DNA of 64,000 nucleotides. It comes from Carallia brachiata. Lineage: Eukaryota > Streptophyta > Magnoliopsida > Malpighiales > Rhizophoraceae. Location of the stretch: assembly GCA_021464245.1 (NCBI GenBank), contig JADCRB010000048.1:1046783-1110782 (forward strand), given 5' to 3'. How positions within the stretch are numbered: the first letter of the stretch is position 1; each line of letters opens with the position of its first letter. This document shows, one piece after another, positions 1 to 15,049 of this stretch. The position numbers and the translations under genes are program-made. The notes under the pieces were generated by a model that was given only the letters and a program-made list of their open reading frames with translations, was not told the origin of the DNA and made no database searches.

Positions 1-874
1 AATTCTCCAGGGACAACCTTCTGCTTTGCATTTAACAGTCACACGGTGACTATCATTCTTCTTATACCTAAAAGCAAACTGATGTGCAATGGCATATTTA
101 CGCAACGATTCACGAAATTCATGAACACTGCCGAATCTTTGACCTACTCCAGTAATAGTGTGCTGCCATCGCTGTGCACCTTTGGCATTCTTCTCTTCGT
201 CGGAGCTGACAAAAGGAATAATAGGTGAAATTTCGGGAGGAGGTGGACGTGTGCATCATCAATATCATGATCAACATGGCTGGCATCGTCCCCAATATCA
301 ACAGGTGTAGCAGCTACCATTTCAGGCTGGGCTGTGTCATCCCCATTGTCATCCATGACAACAAGATGTGTGTCAGTTGGAGGCACAGCTTCGGACAATG
401 TTGTTCTGCTTGACCTATAGAAGCAAAAAAAATGACCATAATTAGATTTCTTTAGACCCAATAAAGAAATCCGGAGAGGACAGTAAAATTTAGCATAGGC
501 ATCAAGAAGACTACCTACCTACTGGGAGGCATGTTTGAGACATCAGGCAGAACAACATGTTGCATGATTACGTAAACATCAGCAGTGGCAGAATCCTTAT
601 GGAACTTAATCATACGCTTGAGGTCCTTGTCACTGGAGATAGTAATTAGAGTTTTGTTGTTTCCAGGGAGAAAATATTTGAAGGACATGGCATTGGCATC
701 CTCAACACTAGAGTTAAACATTTCAGCAACTTCCATCTTGAAGTGGCTAAAGGTGATTTGGTCATCAATGTCAATGGCATGAGCATCACCGCCTCGATAG
801 GACAGGGAACCATCCTTGTTAGTCACAAATTGACCGCCCGACTGACAAATTGCTATTATTTTCATGTCCGCCAT
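1..874 (-). CDS. MUSTANG-like domesticated Mutator transposase, N-terminal part (runs off left edge)
   Basis: Two coding exons are visible. Exon 1 (874-519) starts MADMKII and encodes a PB1-type domain, with the late block KYFLPGN..TLITISSDKDLKRM. It ends at a GT donor at 518-517. Exon 2 begins at 414 after a TATAG acceptor, runs through an acidic linker rich in Asp and Val, and reaches the conserved start of the MULE domain, EFRESLRKYAIAHQF followed by VTVKCKAEGCPWRI, at the window edge. PB1 plus this block is typical of MUSTANG genes, transposase-derived plant genes that are no longer mobile. The catalytic domain and SWIM zinc finger would lie outside the window. The frame changes between about 256 and 246: the upstream frame ends HVHLLPK while the conserved continuation PPPEISPI needs another frame, and that frame has a TGA at 258-256. 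An active MULE is less likely because no terminal inverted repeat is seen. Confidence 0.85.
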
Positions 875-1248
875 GATGACCTGCCCAAATCATAAGAAAA
901 GAAAAAAACAGGTCTTATCAATCACCCAAACCCAAACCAACGGAGTCAAACGGGGAATCAAAAACTTAAATTCTTTGGAATACAGCCTATGGACTCGCAT
1001 TGTTATGGTCGTACGTACGTCCTTACGAAAGCACATTCAATTCAATTCAATTCATGAAGTGAAGATTTGCCGATGGGGATAACGATAATGATGTCACGAT
1101 TCATAAAGTTTTCACCAACCTCTTCTGCTCTCCTGATATTCCTTCGAGAGAACCCAAATAAAAAAAAAAGGGTTTGGCTTTCTCTAAGAATCCAAAGACA
1201 AGAAGTCAACAACAAAGAAACTGATAATAAGATTTTGGTGGGTTTATA

Positions 1249-1280
<32 letters not shown>

Positions 1281-1900
1281 AAGAGAGAGAGTAAAATAGT
1301 AAAATGGGAATACTTTAGCCGTTGTAGAGCCATAAAGCCAATGAGGATGGAGGGAGGGAGGGAGGGTCGAATTCTAAAATTTCTAACCGAATGGAACCAA
1401 TCTGGGAATTGAAGCAGAAGAAGAAGAAGAAGAAGAAGAAGACCCAAACAACAACAACAAGAAAAACCAGGGAGGTAGGGAGGGAGGGAAAGACGAAGCA
1501 GCTGTAAATAAATTGACAAGAATTGAAATTTAGAAACAGAACAAAATAAATAAATAAATAAATCAGAGTAGAGACTAGATCAGAAAACGAAAAAAAAAAA
1601 ATAATATGGGAGTACGTAAGGGACGTTCCAGAAGAATGCACATCGAATGAAATGAAAATAAGATAGCAAGAAGAAGAAGAAGAAGAAGAAGAAGAAGAGA
1701 AGATGGTTAGTTACTACGTACCTTTGATTTCTTGTAAGGTTGATCAATCTGGAAAGAAAAGAAGACCCTGAGGATGCCTGCCAAATCACTTTAATTTAGA
1801 GAGAGAGAGAGAGAGAGAGAGTGAGAGACAGAGAGAAGACGAGTGTCTGTTTGTTTGCTTCTTGGCTGAGACTGATGAGAGTATGCGTACCAGTTTTACC
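875..1900 (-). promoter_or_regulatory. 5' leader, leader intron and probable promoter of the MUSTANG-like gene
   Basis: Reading the minus strand, an acceptor (TTGGGCAG, then GTCATC) lies just upstream of the start codon at about 890, and a strong donor (AAAG then GTACGTAG) lies at 1721-1720. A leader intron of about 830 bases is therefore likely, with a 5' UTR exon from 1722 to somewhere near 1860. The intron and leader hold several microsatellites: (GA)n at 1249-1290, (GAA)n near 1420-1440 and 1670-1697, and (GA)n at 1799-1822. A long T-run follows near 1950-1970. No clear TATA box was found. Confidence 0.5.
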
Positions 1901-2970
1901 TGCCTGTCCTCCTGCCCTCTCTCTCTGAGGGTTAATGTTCTCTTTCCCTTTTTTTTTTTTTTTTTTTTTTAATTTTAAATTTAATTTTGAAAAAGAGGTA
2001 AGTGTTCTTCCACTACAAAACGATACGATTTCTTTATGGTGCAGACAAAAACAAAAGCCAAGCCATATTATCCCAAAAAAACTAATTTAAAAAAAAAACA
2101 AAAAAGAGGTTGGTTGGCTTCCATCCTATCCCCTGTAACAATCCAACATTAATCCAGGTCGAGGGCTTTTCAATTCTTTTTTTTTTTTGTTTTTTAAAGA
2201 AATAAAAAGAAATCCAAAAATGCGTGTCTTAATGAATGTGGAACGGCCCGCGTAGGCAACTAAGCATTGTTTGTGGATGTGGTTTGCAAAGGACATAATA
2301 GTAACCAACACTACCAAGTATTATCCAACAAAAAACAAAAAAATAGTTATAACACTAGCAAGTGTGTCATAAAATCCAAGAGGAGGTCTAAAATCCCGTC
2401 AAATTTTCCAACAACATGCCGTTCTCTTAAACGGTTACCCCTTTGCAGACTGAATGGCTGTTGCCGTTTATTTATGATCGTCGGTTGAATGAGAAAGCCA
2501 TTAGGATGCTATGGCTACCCATCGATCACAGGCTAATGTGATATCTTGAAAGATTTGCTACATTTCTTTCAGCCGGAAATATGAGTCTCCCGTCTCCTTT
2601 CGATTCTGCTTTGTGGTCTTTAGTTATCAATAGAGTATGATTAATGTAATTGAGACTCTGAACCTGACCGCTTCTACGAGCGGTAATAAAGCATCACAAG
2701 AACGCTTGCTGCAGATAAATAGGTCAATCCTTTAAAAAAAAAAAAAAATCAGCATAGCTTACATATTTTAGTAACACAATTATGCTCCACAATCAAGTCA
2801 TTTATACTTACTGTCCATAATTCTTTTATTTAAAAATTCCCGAACAATATCTGTACACCTGTAGCCATACCGAAAGTCATAGGTGGCATTAAAATACATA
2901 AATATTGACCATAAACCAATGTGAGCAATACATAAGGTACAGTCTCAAAATCCAGCAGCAGGGTTCAACG
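1901..2970. other. Intergenic region
   Basis: This stretch lies between the 5' end of the MUSTANG-like gene and the 3' end of the G-patch gene. It is AT-rich, with A and T homopolymers near 1950, 2090, 2180 and 2735. I see no reading frame with recognisable protein similarity. The last 150-200 bases probably hold the 3' UTR of the G-patch gene on the minus strand. Confidence 0.6.
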
Positions 2971-6043
<3,073 letters not shown>

Positions 6044-6560
6044 CTATAACTGTTTTTTTTTTTTAATTTTATAAATTAAAAAAAAAAAAAAAGATCCCGA
6101 CTTAGGTTAGGAATTTCCTTCATCACAAAAGCGCCCCCCCTCCCCCCCCCAAAAAAACGCCAAAAAGGTCAAAGTACAATAATACAAAAATAAATAAGTC
6201 CGGCAGGCCAAAACGATTTGAGTAATAGAAATAAATAAAAAGTACCTGGATCGGATCTGTTCCTCTGATACAGAAGAAGAAGATGATGATGATGATATGG
6301 ATGCTTGATCTGATGATGATCGATTGATAGGCAGGCAAAATGTAAATAATGAAATTGAAATTCAAAAGCTAAATTCTATTTCCGCAAGGATGATTGAGTG
6401 AGGTGAGAATCAGAATGAGAAATCAAAAGGTAAGAAGACTGTAAAAGAGGACTGAGTCCAGTCGCAGTCCGCTCTGCTGTGCGTGCGTGCGTCTCTCTCT
6501 TCTTCCTCTAAAGCTTCACTTTGAATTGAATCAAACGATGACCAGAATCATCTGAGATTA
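6044..6560 (-). promoter_or_regulatory. 5' UTR intron, leader exon and promoter of the G-patch gene
   Basis: On the minus strand a CAGTTATAG acceptor abuts the ATG at 6043, and a matching donor (GATCCAG then GTACTT) lies at 6245-6244. The leader exon therefore probably runs from about 6246 upstream into the 6400s. The leader intron carries A, T and C homopolymers (C-run at 6133-6150). The region near 6480-6500 is pyrimidine-rich on the plus strand. Confidence 0.5.
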
Positions 6561-6775
6561 GGGATTGTTCCTTCTCCCCTGCTACCATCATTATTATTAA
6601 GATTATAATGTTTTGGGGGAAGGCCTCCTTTCCAGCCCAGTCAGCCTTCTTACATCTAGTACACCGGTTAATTTTCAAAATGGGCCCAGCCCATCAGTTT
6701 CCAGCCCACCCCCAACCCCATCCCAGAGGACGCTTTACCTCATCAAACCCCCTACTGCCCAACCCAACAATGTCG

Positions 6776-6990
6776 TGGATCCAGGCGCTAGCCCAGTAGT
6801 CTTCTGATGGAGCAGCTGGGTAGTTCCGACTACACGGATTCAAATCCACACACTGACGGACCCCCAAAAAAAAAATGTTGAGGCCCACTTTTCTTTCACA
6901 ATTCTAATCTTCCACCTAAAATGCTACATTTAGCAATTTGGCTGCACAAGTTGAAGGGTTCAAATCTCACACTGGCCTCTAGCTCTTAAA
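6776..6990 (+). mobile_element. SINE-like remnants with Pol III promoter boxes
   Basis: A sequence fitting an A box (TAGCCCAGTAGT, about 6789) is followed some 45 bases later by a near-perfect B box (GGATTCAAATCC, about 6836). A second B-box-like motif (GGGTTCAAATCTC) occurs near 6956. Both are followed by A-runs (6867, 6996). No cloverleaf with acceptor stem can be drawn, so these are read as tRNA-derived SINE fragments rather than tRNA genes. Confidence 0.4.
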
Positions 6991-7511
6991 GACCCCAAAA
7001 AAAAAAAAAAAATCATAAATAAAATGCTACATTTAAATTGAATATAAATATTTTTTTTTTGGGTTTCTTATATTTCTGACTAACATTAATAAATTGTCAT
7101 GCATCCAACACATGCAAAATCCTCTTGTAGTTCCAACTTTAGTGTCTATATATATGTATATTTGATTGCATATATTTAGTTTTCGCGGCATCAAATTGCT
7201 GGGTATGTTAGAAACAAGAGATATAAACAATAATCGAAAGTATGCAATGAAAATTAATATATATGTATATAGAACATTTTTTTTAGGGGCACACTACATA
7301 CCATACTAGTTACAATGTAACTGAGTCCCAACAAACCATGAAAAGCTTAGATAAAATAAAACAAATTACAACAAAATAAAAGTATGTGTCCCTATGAACA
7401 TGGAGATTAAACAGCATGTATACAAAATGAAATTAATTAAGGCGCAAATAAACCAACATAAGTCATCACTCAGTCCCAACCAGCTAGTTGGGATCTCAAG
7501 GAAAATATGTA

Positions 7512-8300
7512 TTAATTAGACCAAAGAGCATTGTGGCCGGGGCTTCCAAAATGTGGCATCATCTCATCCCCACCAAAGCCCGCACGATCTTGTGGCTGTG
7601 GGTTCATCAAATCCGTGAACCACGGCTCCCTCTGCAAGCTCTCCATGTTGTCTTCAAAAGCGGATCTTTGTTGATGGTCTGCACTCTGCTCCTGCTGGTG
7701 CTCGGGTGCCTGCACGTGCATATGCATATGCTCTCCTCCGGCAGCGACGGTGCTGGAAGGTGACGCTGCTCCTCCTCCTCCTCCTCCAGCCCCTTGTGCT
7801 GCACGAATATGGAGATGTTCCCCGTCATTGTTTTTCAAAGCGTCGATTCTTTCCTGAATTCCCTTGAGGCGCTGATCAATCACCCATCCGATATCGTTGA
7901 GGTCAATCAAGTTGAGGTGGTCCAAGGGCTTTCCAATCAAGCTCTGGAACATGATGTGGGTCACTTCTTTCTCCCTGTTATCCTTTCGCTGTTTCCCAAG
8001 ATGGTCTTTGGATTTCATGATCCTTTGCATCAGAAAATCGCCATGATTCATCATTTTCCTGCATTGTTCCATCTCAGGCATTCGCTGGAATGCGGCCAGC
8101 ACTCGTTGGACCCCCAAATGAGACGGCCAAACCTCTGGTTGGGAGTTACAGGGACTATATATAATAGCACAGGCTTCGATCCCGCATAATATGCTTAGCT
8201 CGCTAAGTTTCGTCATTAGACCCTTCTTTCGTTTATTAAAGGTGACCTTTCTTGCGGCATCGTTGGTGATATAAGCAAGCTTCACCTTCTTTCTGGTCAT
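7512..8300 (-). CDS. AGL80: Type I (M-gamma) MADS-box transcription factor, AGL80-like
   Basis: A single intronless reading frame of 262 residues starts at the ATG that gives MTRKKVKLAYI, the usual N-terminus of this subfamily. An in-frame upstream extension is ignored. The MADS domain fills about residues 1-60, with RKVTFNKRKKGLMTKLSELS and the hallmark CGIEACAIIYSP. It is followed by the AGL80-type block EVWPSHLGVQRVLAAF and by a mid-region with RQRKDNREKEVTHIMFQ and LNLIDLNDIGWVI. The C-terminal third is low complexity: a Gly run, a His/Met stretch (HMHMHV) and a Gln/His-rich part, ending in EPWFTDLMN..ALWSN. AGL80 of Arabidopsis acts in the central cell and controls endosperm development together with AGL61; a similar nuclear DNA-binding role is inferred by family. 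No frame damage is seen. A paralogue of AGL80 rather than the true orthologue is possible. Confidence 0.9.
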   Translation of the reverse strand: MTRKKVKLAYITNDAARKVTFNKRKKGLMTKLSELSILCGIEACAIIYSPCNSQPEVWPSHLGVQRVLAAFQRMPEMEQCRKMMNHGDFLMQRIMKSKDHLGKQRKDNREKEVTHIMFQSLIGKPLDHLNLIDLNDIGWVIDQRLKGIQERIDALKNNDGEHLHIRAAQGAGGGGGGAASPSSTVAAGGEHMHMHVQAPEHQQEQSADHQQRSAFEDNMESLQREPWFTDLMNPQPQDRAGFGGDEMMPHFGSPGHNALWSN

Positions 8301-8397
8301 GGTTGGAGGAAATTTATAAAATAACAATAATTATTATAAGAAACTTTTGAGGCCTTTTTGCTTGGAGTTGGATATTCTTACCAATCCTCACATATGT

Positions 8398-8410
8398 TCT
8401 ATATATACTA
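8398..8410 (-). promoter_or_regulatory. Probable TATA box of the MADS-box gene
   Basis: On the minus strand this reads TAGTATATATAGA, about 100 bases upstream of the ATG at 8300, a normal distance for a plant TATA box with a short 5' UTR. Confidence 0.5.
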
Positions 8411-11400
8411 TAGGCTTGAATGAGCCGGCAATATTAATGGAGATGATTATCTTCTTATCAGTTCATTTCCCGCTGGACATTTTAATGTGATTTATTTGGC
8501 AACTATTACAATGAGATTTTGTTTCAATTTTGAAAGGTCAAATCATATCCTTAATAATAGACTAATGCCAATGATACTAAAATTTTGCTCAACTAATGTG
8601 TTTGATTTACCCGTTTGCTGATGAAAAGTTAATAATATGCTTGGTTGATTTGGTACTTATTGTTGTTATACTTATATATTAAATAATGAACTGACTAACA
8701 AGTGCTTATGCGGCATGTCTTTGTCTTGAGGAGGGTAACTCATACACCGATTTTCTTTCCAAAATGAGTGCTAATTTGATAAATGGTGAACTCCTTCTCG
8801 ATTAACCGTCGGGTTTGAGAGTTCTACTAGATGAAGATAGTCATGGGCTATGTTTTCCTAGGGTACCAAGTCCTGTCTGGTTTTCCTTACTTTTCTCTCA
8901 TGTGCCAAAAAATATTAATATGAGGACAAGAAGATTTTTAATTAAATTCACTTTTTTTTAATGTAACTTATTTATAATCTTTACTATATAATAAATGATA
9001 TTTACTTGAAATAGAAAAAAAGAAAAAAAAAATTATATAGTATAAAATCATGATAAGTTATATTTACGTAAAAAACATGAGTAAAAATAATAAATCAATT
9101 TGGTTTATCTAAAATATACATAATAAATTTTTTTTATTTTTCCAATTTTATTATTTTTAGCATAAATATTATCAAAATAATGTGGAGGATTATTTTTGCT
9201 TAGTTTTAACTTTCACAAAAACTATTAATGTTCACAAAATAAAAGTGAAATATAATATTTGAAATATTTTTTGCTAGATGACATATGCGCATACATCATA
9301 TCTTTCCATCTTCGGTGCTGAGTACTGTACCTATTCATTTGAATTCATGAGTTTGACTATATGGTTATATTTAGTCAGACATATGATAGAGATGTAATTT
9401 ATCTAATAATATTAATATTTTTATTTTTTATTATAAATTTAATATATTTTTCACAATTCAATAATTCAAATTACTACATATTCATCTCTTTCTACACGTT
9501 GCTAACAATCTTTTCTGTTCAAAGATTTAGTCTGGATAGGGCTCTACAATTATATAATATATCATATCATTTAGTATAAAAAACTATCATAAATTTTACC
9601 GTCATGACGGGTAGATCAAGTCATTAGCTCGTGTTAGCTAATATTCTGTAGAGTTTGAATATATGAACGAGTGATTTTAGATAGATCATAGACGGCTGAT
9701 GATGGCCGCACGCGAAGAAAATGTTTTTTTTTTTAAGGATATACGTATAGAAAAAAGTTTGACATCCATACTTCAGTAGTCATACTTAGTATAGATATTG
9801 TGACAGACTTGTTTACTTCTATAAGAAGATTGATAAAATATAATATAAGAAATTAACATATAATTTTTTGTCATTTCTTACCATAAAAATAATAAGCGTT
9901 ATTACATAAATAATTAAATTCATCACAAAAAAAATATATTTTATATGTATATCATCTGTATACAAAAATATGTATATAAAACTAAACTTGTACGTATAAT
10001 GAGAATGTACAACAATTTTCTCATAATTCGCAAGAAGTGATGGTTGCACGTTATACAACGATTGACTAATATTTACACGTTATTATTGCACAATTCACAC
10101 AACTCGTTGCACATCTTGTACCTAAGGAAAAGCAACATTGGACCTGCTCTGAACTGTTTATGGCTCGTCGGTTTTCTTTGTCCATTAATTTTTTTCATAT
10201 TTGTATCTCAAACTTGGACCGTCACTATCCATCTATTATTCATATTAATATGCATTAGACAAAAGAAATTTAAATGCATCACATTTTGATTTGTTTTGTT
10301 TCGTTTTTTGTTTCCCGGGGGGGGGGGGGTTGAAAGCATCACATTTTGTTTCAGAATCATAATGGTGCAGAGACAAATTTGTTGACGAATTAAGTAATTG
10401 GGCATCCCCAATTGGAAAACAATTATACCATTGTTCTTTAAAATAGGGTATGAAAATCTTGTGTTGGGATACTAAGTAGAGGCTGTCATCACATTGAGAC
10501 CATTTAAACTTGATGGTAGGAATGAGTTTATTTTGGTTACGTTTTATATGTCTTATAAAATAAATAATTAAAACTGGATCGTAACTGTTGATTTTTTTTA
10601 TGGAACATGCTTGGCTTACGCTCATTTAAACATTCAAGTTTGTCTAAGTCCCGCCTTTCATGTATCGAAAAGGAAACAAATATTTATTTATTTATTTTTT
10701 GACAATTAAGGAAAAAAATTTCAAAGGGACGGCAGAGGATTCTGGAAGTTAGGTAACGTCTTATTTGATCATATTAGATAAGTAACATCTTAATTCCTAT
10801 AAATTTTGTTGAAACAATAAGTCATGGTCTTGACGAGAATGCCGTATATAAGGTTCATATTATTTTTAAAAGACTTTTTTGAACAAACGAGAAACAATGG
10901 GGACTGTCGGACACTTCGGTGTACTTTTTGGTTGGAAACAAAGAATTTTAGGATAAGGTTCGAATACAGAGTTATGGGTTTTACACCTATATCAATTTAG
11001 TGTATAAATGACCCATGATTAAGGTGAACAAGGTTTTATCTTTTCCTAATTTTTTTGTCGGCAAGGTGGTGGTCTGCCCAACTTGTGGGGGTAGCATGAC
11101 CAAATGCACGAAAATATTAAGCTGATGTTTAGCAGTCCAAGTTGCAATCAGATGATCGTCGCGATCATTGGTCTCAAGATCTTATTTTTGTTTATGTTAT
11201 GTGGGGCCAAGGAGAGAGTTGTGAGGGAAAAAAAATATTAATCAAGGTGTGAAGTGTTGCATTTTGCTAACTACTTCTATTACATATTAAAAGAAAATTA
11301 TTTAAAATTTTTTTTAAATGCATAAATAATTTTTTTAATAATATTCATAAAATATAATAAAAAAATATTTTTTTATTGCATATTTTATTATTATTATTAT

Positions 11401-14262
11401 ATAAATTATAATAATTATTATATTAGAGGCATTCATCCAAACAATATGCCTCAGACGATTATCATTTATCCTTCGCTAATAAGGTATGGGGGTGCTTTTC
11501 ATCTTTCTTGCATATTGAGATGGTCAACTTGACACGTTGCGCCATGTGTCCTGTCCTAGAGAGTGGCAATTCAAGGAGTAGAAGTCATCAAATCACGGAG
11601 TAGTAATGTAAGCTTACGCTGCTTCTTTTCTCTCTCGTTGCTTTTCTTCTTAAACACGATTCTCGCTTCCAGCGGCCATTCCATATCTTTGTTGTTGTCA
11701 ATGATGTCGGTCTATCTTACCGATTAACTTTCTCACTTTTGTTACCTTTTGGCTTTTTGTTCCCCAACCCCCCTCCTTTTTTTAACTGCCGAAGAAAGTT
11801 AGCGTCGAGTTAATTTGAATGTGGACGTCTTATTACAGCTGTTGGTAGTATTTTATTTATTTAATTAATGGGTATGGATGCTCTGATTATTTTTGTTTCT
11901 TCATAAGAATATAAGAGTGTAAATAGATATGGTGTCTGGAGCTTTTCTCTAAGTCATCATCAAAGCTGTGAATATTAGGCAACCATCGTCATCGGCATGA
12001 TTAACACCAAGTTCACTTCGAAGTGAAAACAACTCAATTTTTTTTAAATAAAATTTCAGATTGGTATTTTTTGAATAACAAAATAGTGTTCAAAAACTCT
12101 TTTATTTAAAAATTCGACAGAATTTTAAATTAAATTAGTTGGACCACTACAGTTTTTGAATACCGGAAGGATTAGCGCCAAATGTCTGTATTTGTCGTGT
12201 TGGGGCCACAATCTCCAATATATAATATTATGTCACAGAGCAGAAGTCTATGTTGGGTAAGATTTGTCTTCCATCCAATTTGATTTGCCCACGACTATCA
12301 GATCCTTGCCGATGAAAGCAACCACGTCCCATGCTCTTGTGTTAACCTAAGAGGATGGTAAATGGTAATGGTAAATTTCTACAAACGGCAGATGCTGACT
12401 TCTTAATAAATTTCAGACGAAGAATTGAATGCACGTCGGAACAGGAATAAATAAAATTTGGTCTGTTTTTTTTTTTTTTTATGTTTGCTATTTTTGTTTT
12501 TTTTTTAATTAAAAAATTAATTAAATTATAAATTATATATATTATAAATAACTCTCTCTTCTTACAATCTTAACATCTCTTTTTTTAAGATTAAAATTCA
12601 AAAATCTCTTTATTATTTTATAATTATAACATATTCATAATTTTATATTATCTAAATTTATTTAATTATGTTATTATTTAAGCTGAAATTTATTTAAGTT
12701 TTTTTAATCATGTTTAAAATTAACTTAACTTATTTAAAATACGAATTAAATTAAAAAAAAATTTAACAGGGTAATAGGCTGGTGGGTTAATAAAAGAGAA
12801 ATTTTCTTCTTTGAAAGGCAAACATCAATTTTAATTTGCGTGCGGCAGCATCGTTTCCGGCCGAGGAAAGTGCAAAGCAACTTTGTCTTGGTGATACATC
12901 GAGATGTCAGTGACCCTACCACGTTCAACTGTCTCAAACGTGGTCCAATCAATTGCAATTACGTACCGACCCTACAATTTTATCTTTCTAGTTCAATTCT
13001 TCTTCTTTGCCCCTCTCTTTGGAGTTTGGACCTTCTGAAATTTTTTTTCGCTTTTAATACATCGTTCAAAGCTCTGCTATTGCTATATGAAAAGACCAAT
13101 CAACTCTACAAAGTAACCGCTTAACAAAATGACCAGGTAGGAAAAGCATAACTTAGGCAGGCAGACCATAATCATAACAGTAAGAATCACATTGACATGA
13201 TAAAACAAATCTGTTATTCTCTGACTGAGAGTAACACCACAGCTGATTTAACTGACCAAATCATAGAACCACACAATTACACATCTTTACAACGAATGCT
13301 TTGCTTAAAAAACAAAAAACAAAAAAAAGATGGGACGAAAAAGGACACCAACGCACACTGAATTAATGAAAATAAACAAGAAATAATCACATCTGGTCGG
13401 GGCTTTCGAACCTTCCATCAAATCAAACGGTCCATTGTCCCACCTGTCACCCATAAAAAAAAAAAAGTTCCAAACAAAAAGACAAGGATAGTGATCATTA
13501 TGGAGAGTAAATCATCACTCACAAAAAAAAAAAAAAAAAAAAACAAAAGAACATAACAATAGTGAGACCATAAGTTCAAGCCCCCGAACCACTAAAACTA
13601 AAACAATACCACGGATCATTAATGATCAAATCAAAATTTGTTAAAAAATACAATATGAGTTGAGGACAGATCACAAGGGAAGATATCTCGGACCTCACTT
13701 TTTTTCATTCAAAAAAAATTAGGGGCTGCATAGTGCCTGAGGTACAGGGCAACCGCGCGGCCCCCTTCCCTACATTTGCCCACTTACATTTAAGGAGGCA
13801 CCTGTCCAAATAGTTAAATAGTTATAGGCAAAAAAAAAAAAAGCAAAAAGCTAATCACAATATACGTTACAGCGCTGCCTCGGTCCCCAGCCCTATCATC
13901 AAGCTCTTTTTTCTTTCTTTCTTTTTTTTTTTCATTATCATTATTATAATTTAAAAAAAAATTAAGATTGAGAGGAGAACAGGGCAATAAGTGCAAGTTT
14001 GGCGATGGATCATTTCTAGATCCATCAAAAGTATTAGCTGAAAGACTAATAATAAGGGTGTAGACAAACTTTGAATCCGAATAAATATTAAGAAGCCTAT
14101 AATATTGCATGCTCATATACAGGTATGCGAATTATATGATCCAAATATTTGGTAGTCAGAGGCAGCAGGCAAGCAGTTAAGTTAAGAATGAACCCGTGCA
14201 TCTGGGATCAAAGGCTGTTATATATTATTTTCCCTTGAAAATAACTGAAGGCAACAAATGGT
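8411..14262. other. Long AT-rich intergenic region
   Basis: Nearly 6 kb with no reading frame I can relate to a known protein. It contains A/T-rich low-complexity tracts (8950-9260, 11290-11440, 12470-12770), a run of about 14 G at 10316-10329, and B-box-like GGTTCGAATAC near 10956 that may be an old SINE trace. The 13130-14260 part lies downstream of the RCI2 gene and may include its 3' UTR near 14200-14360. Confidence 0.55.
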
Positions 14263-14290
14263 TTGTGTGTGTGTGTGTGTGTGTGTGAGG

Positions 14291-14331
<41 letters not shown>
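14263..14331. repeat. Compound microsatellite (GT)n-(GA)n
   Basis: About 12 GT units (14263-14287) are followed by about 19 GA units (14293-14331). The array lies 37 bases past the RCI2 stop codon, so it probably falls in the 3' UTR, where it reads as (CT)n(AC)n in the transcript. Confidence 0.95.
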
Positions 14332-14367
14332 CCTTACCCCAGCCCAAGAGGATGAGTATCCATATGA

Positions 14368-14949
14368 TCACTTGGTGATGGCATAGACAGCATAAATAAT
14401 ACCAGGAATATAACCGAAGATGGTCAAAAGCAAACAGATCCAAAATTCCACCTACAATATGCATATAATTCATGTAAGATGATCGTCAGTTAATTATATA
14501 ATACCTGCCTGAAAATCATTTTTTATTTTTTTTACAGATTTATAGTAACGTTGACCACAAATTTATAATATACACCACATATAAAATCAAACACAGTTAA
14601 AACGACTGAAAAACAAGACTTATTTCACCAATAAACACAGATGAGGAATCAATCAGCCAGTCAGTCTCTCTCTGTATCTATGGCTTGAATTATTTAGTAA
14701 ATTAAAAAGACGTATTAAAACGTATATACACCAATAAACTGATCGATCCCGAAACTAAGTCAAGAAGTCCAAGTGGTATAATATTTGTGTTATGTTGTGT
14801 ATTAACTGTTATAAATAAAAAAAATAAAAGTGTAAGATAAATATATAATTAAGGTACCGTACATGGCAACCAAACTTGAGAAAGACACCAAGAGGAGGCA
14901 ATATGATGGCCAAGAGGATATCTACGCAAGTTGCTGTGCTATCTGACAT
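14368..14949 (-). CDS. RCI2: RCI2/LTI6/PMP3 small hydrophobic membrane protein
   Basis: Two exons (14949-14863 and 14451-14368) join in phase 0 to give a 56-residue protein starting MSDSTATCVDILLAIILPPL and ending GIIYAVYAITK. The donor is CAT followed by GTACGG and the acceptor is ATTGTAG. The protein has the two-helix PMP3 fold: helix 1 (about residues 9-29) with the PPLGVFLKFGC motif, and helix 2 (about 31-53) with EFWICLLLTIFGYIPG. Members sit in plasma or endomembranes and are induced by cold, salt and ABA; loss of the yeast homologue hyperpolarises the membrane. Length and both motifs are exactly typical. A (GAA)n run lies directly upstream of the ATG in the leader. Confidence 0.97.
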
Positions 14950-15031
14950 CTTCTTCTTCTTCTTCTTCTTCTTCTTCTTGTAGATCGATTTTCACTTGCT
15001 GATGATCTGCTTTGTCTTAATTTGAGCTCTC

Positions 15032-15049
15032 CTTATATAGACTTATATA
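15032..15049 (-). promoter_or_regulatory. Tandem TATA boxes of the RCI2 gene
   Basis: On the minus strand CTATATAAG occurs twice, 10 bases apart, 83-100 bases upstream of the RCI2 start codon. The (GA)n/(CT)n rich stretch just upstream (15050-15085) may add to promoter function. Confidence 0.6.
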
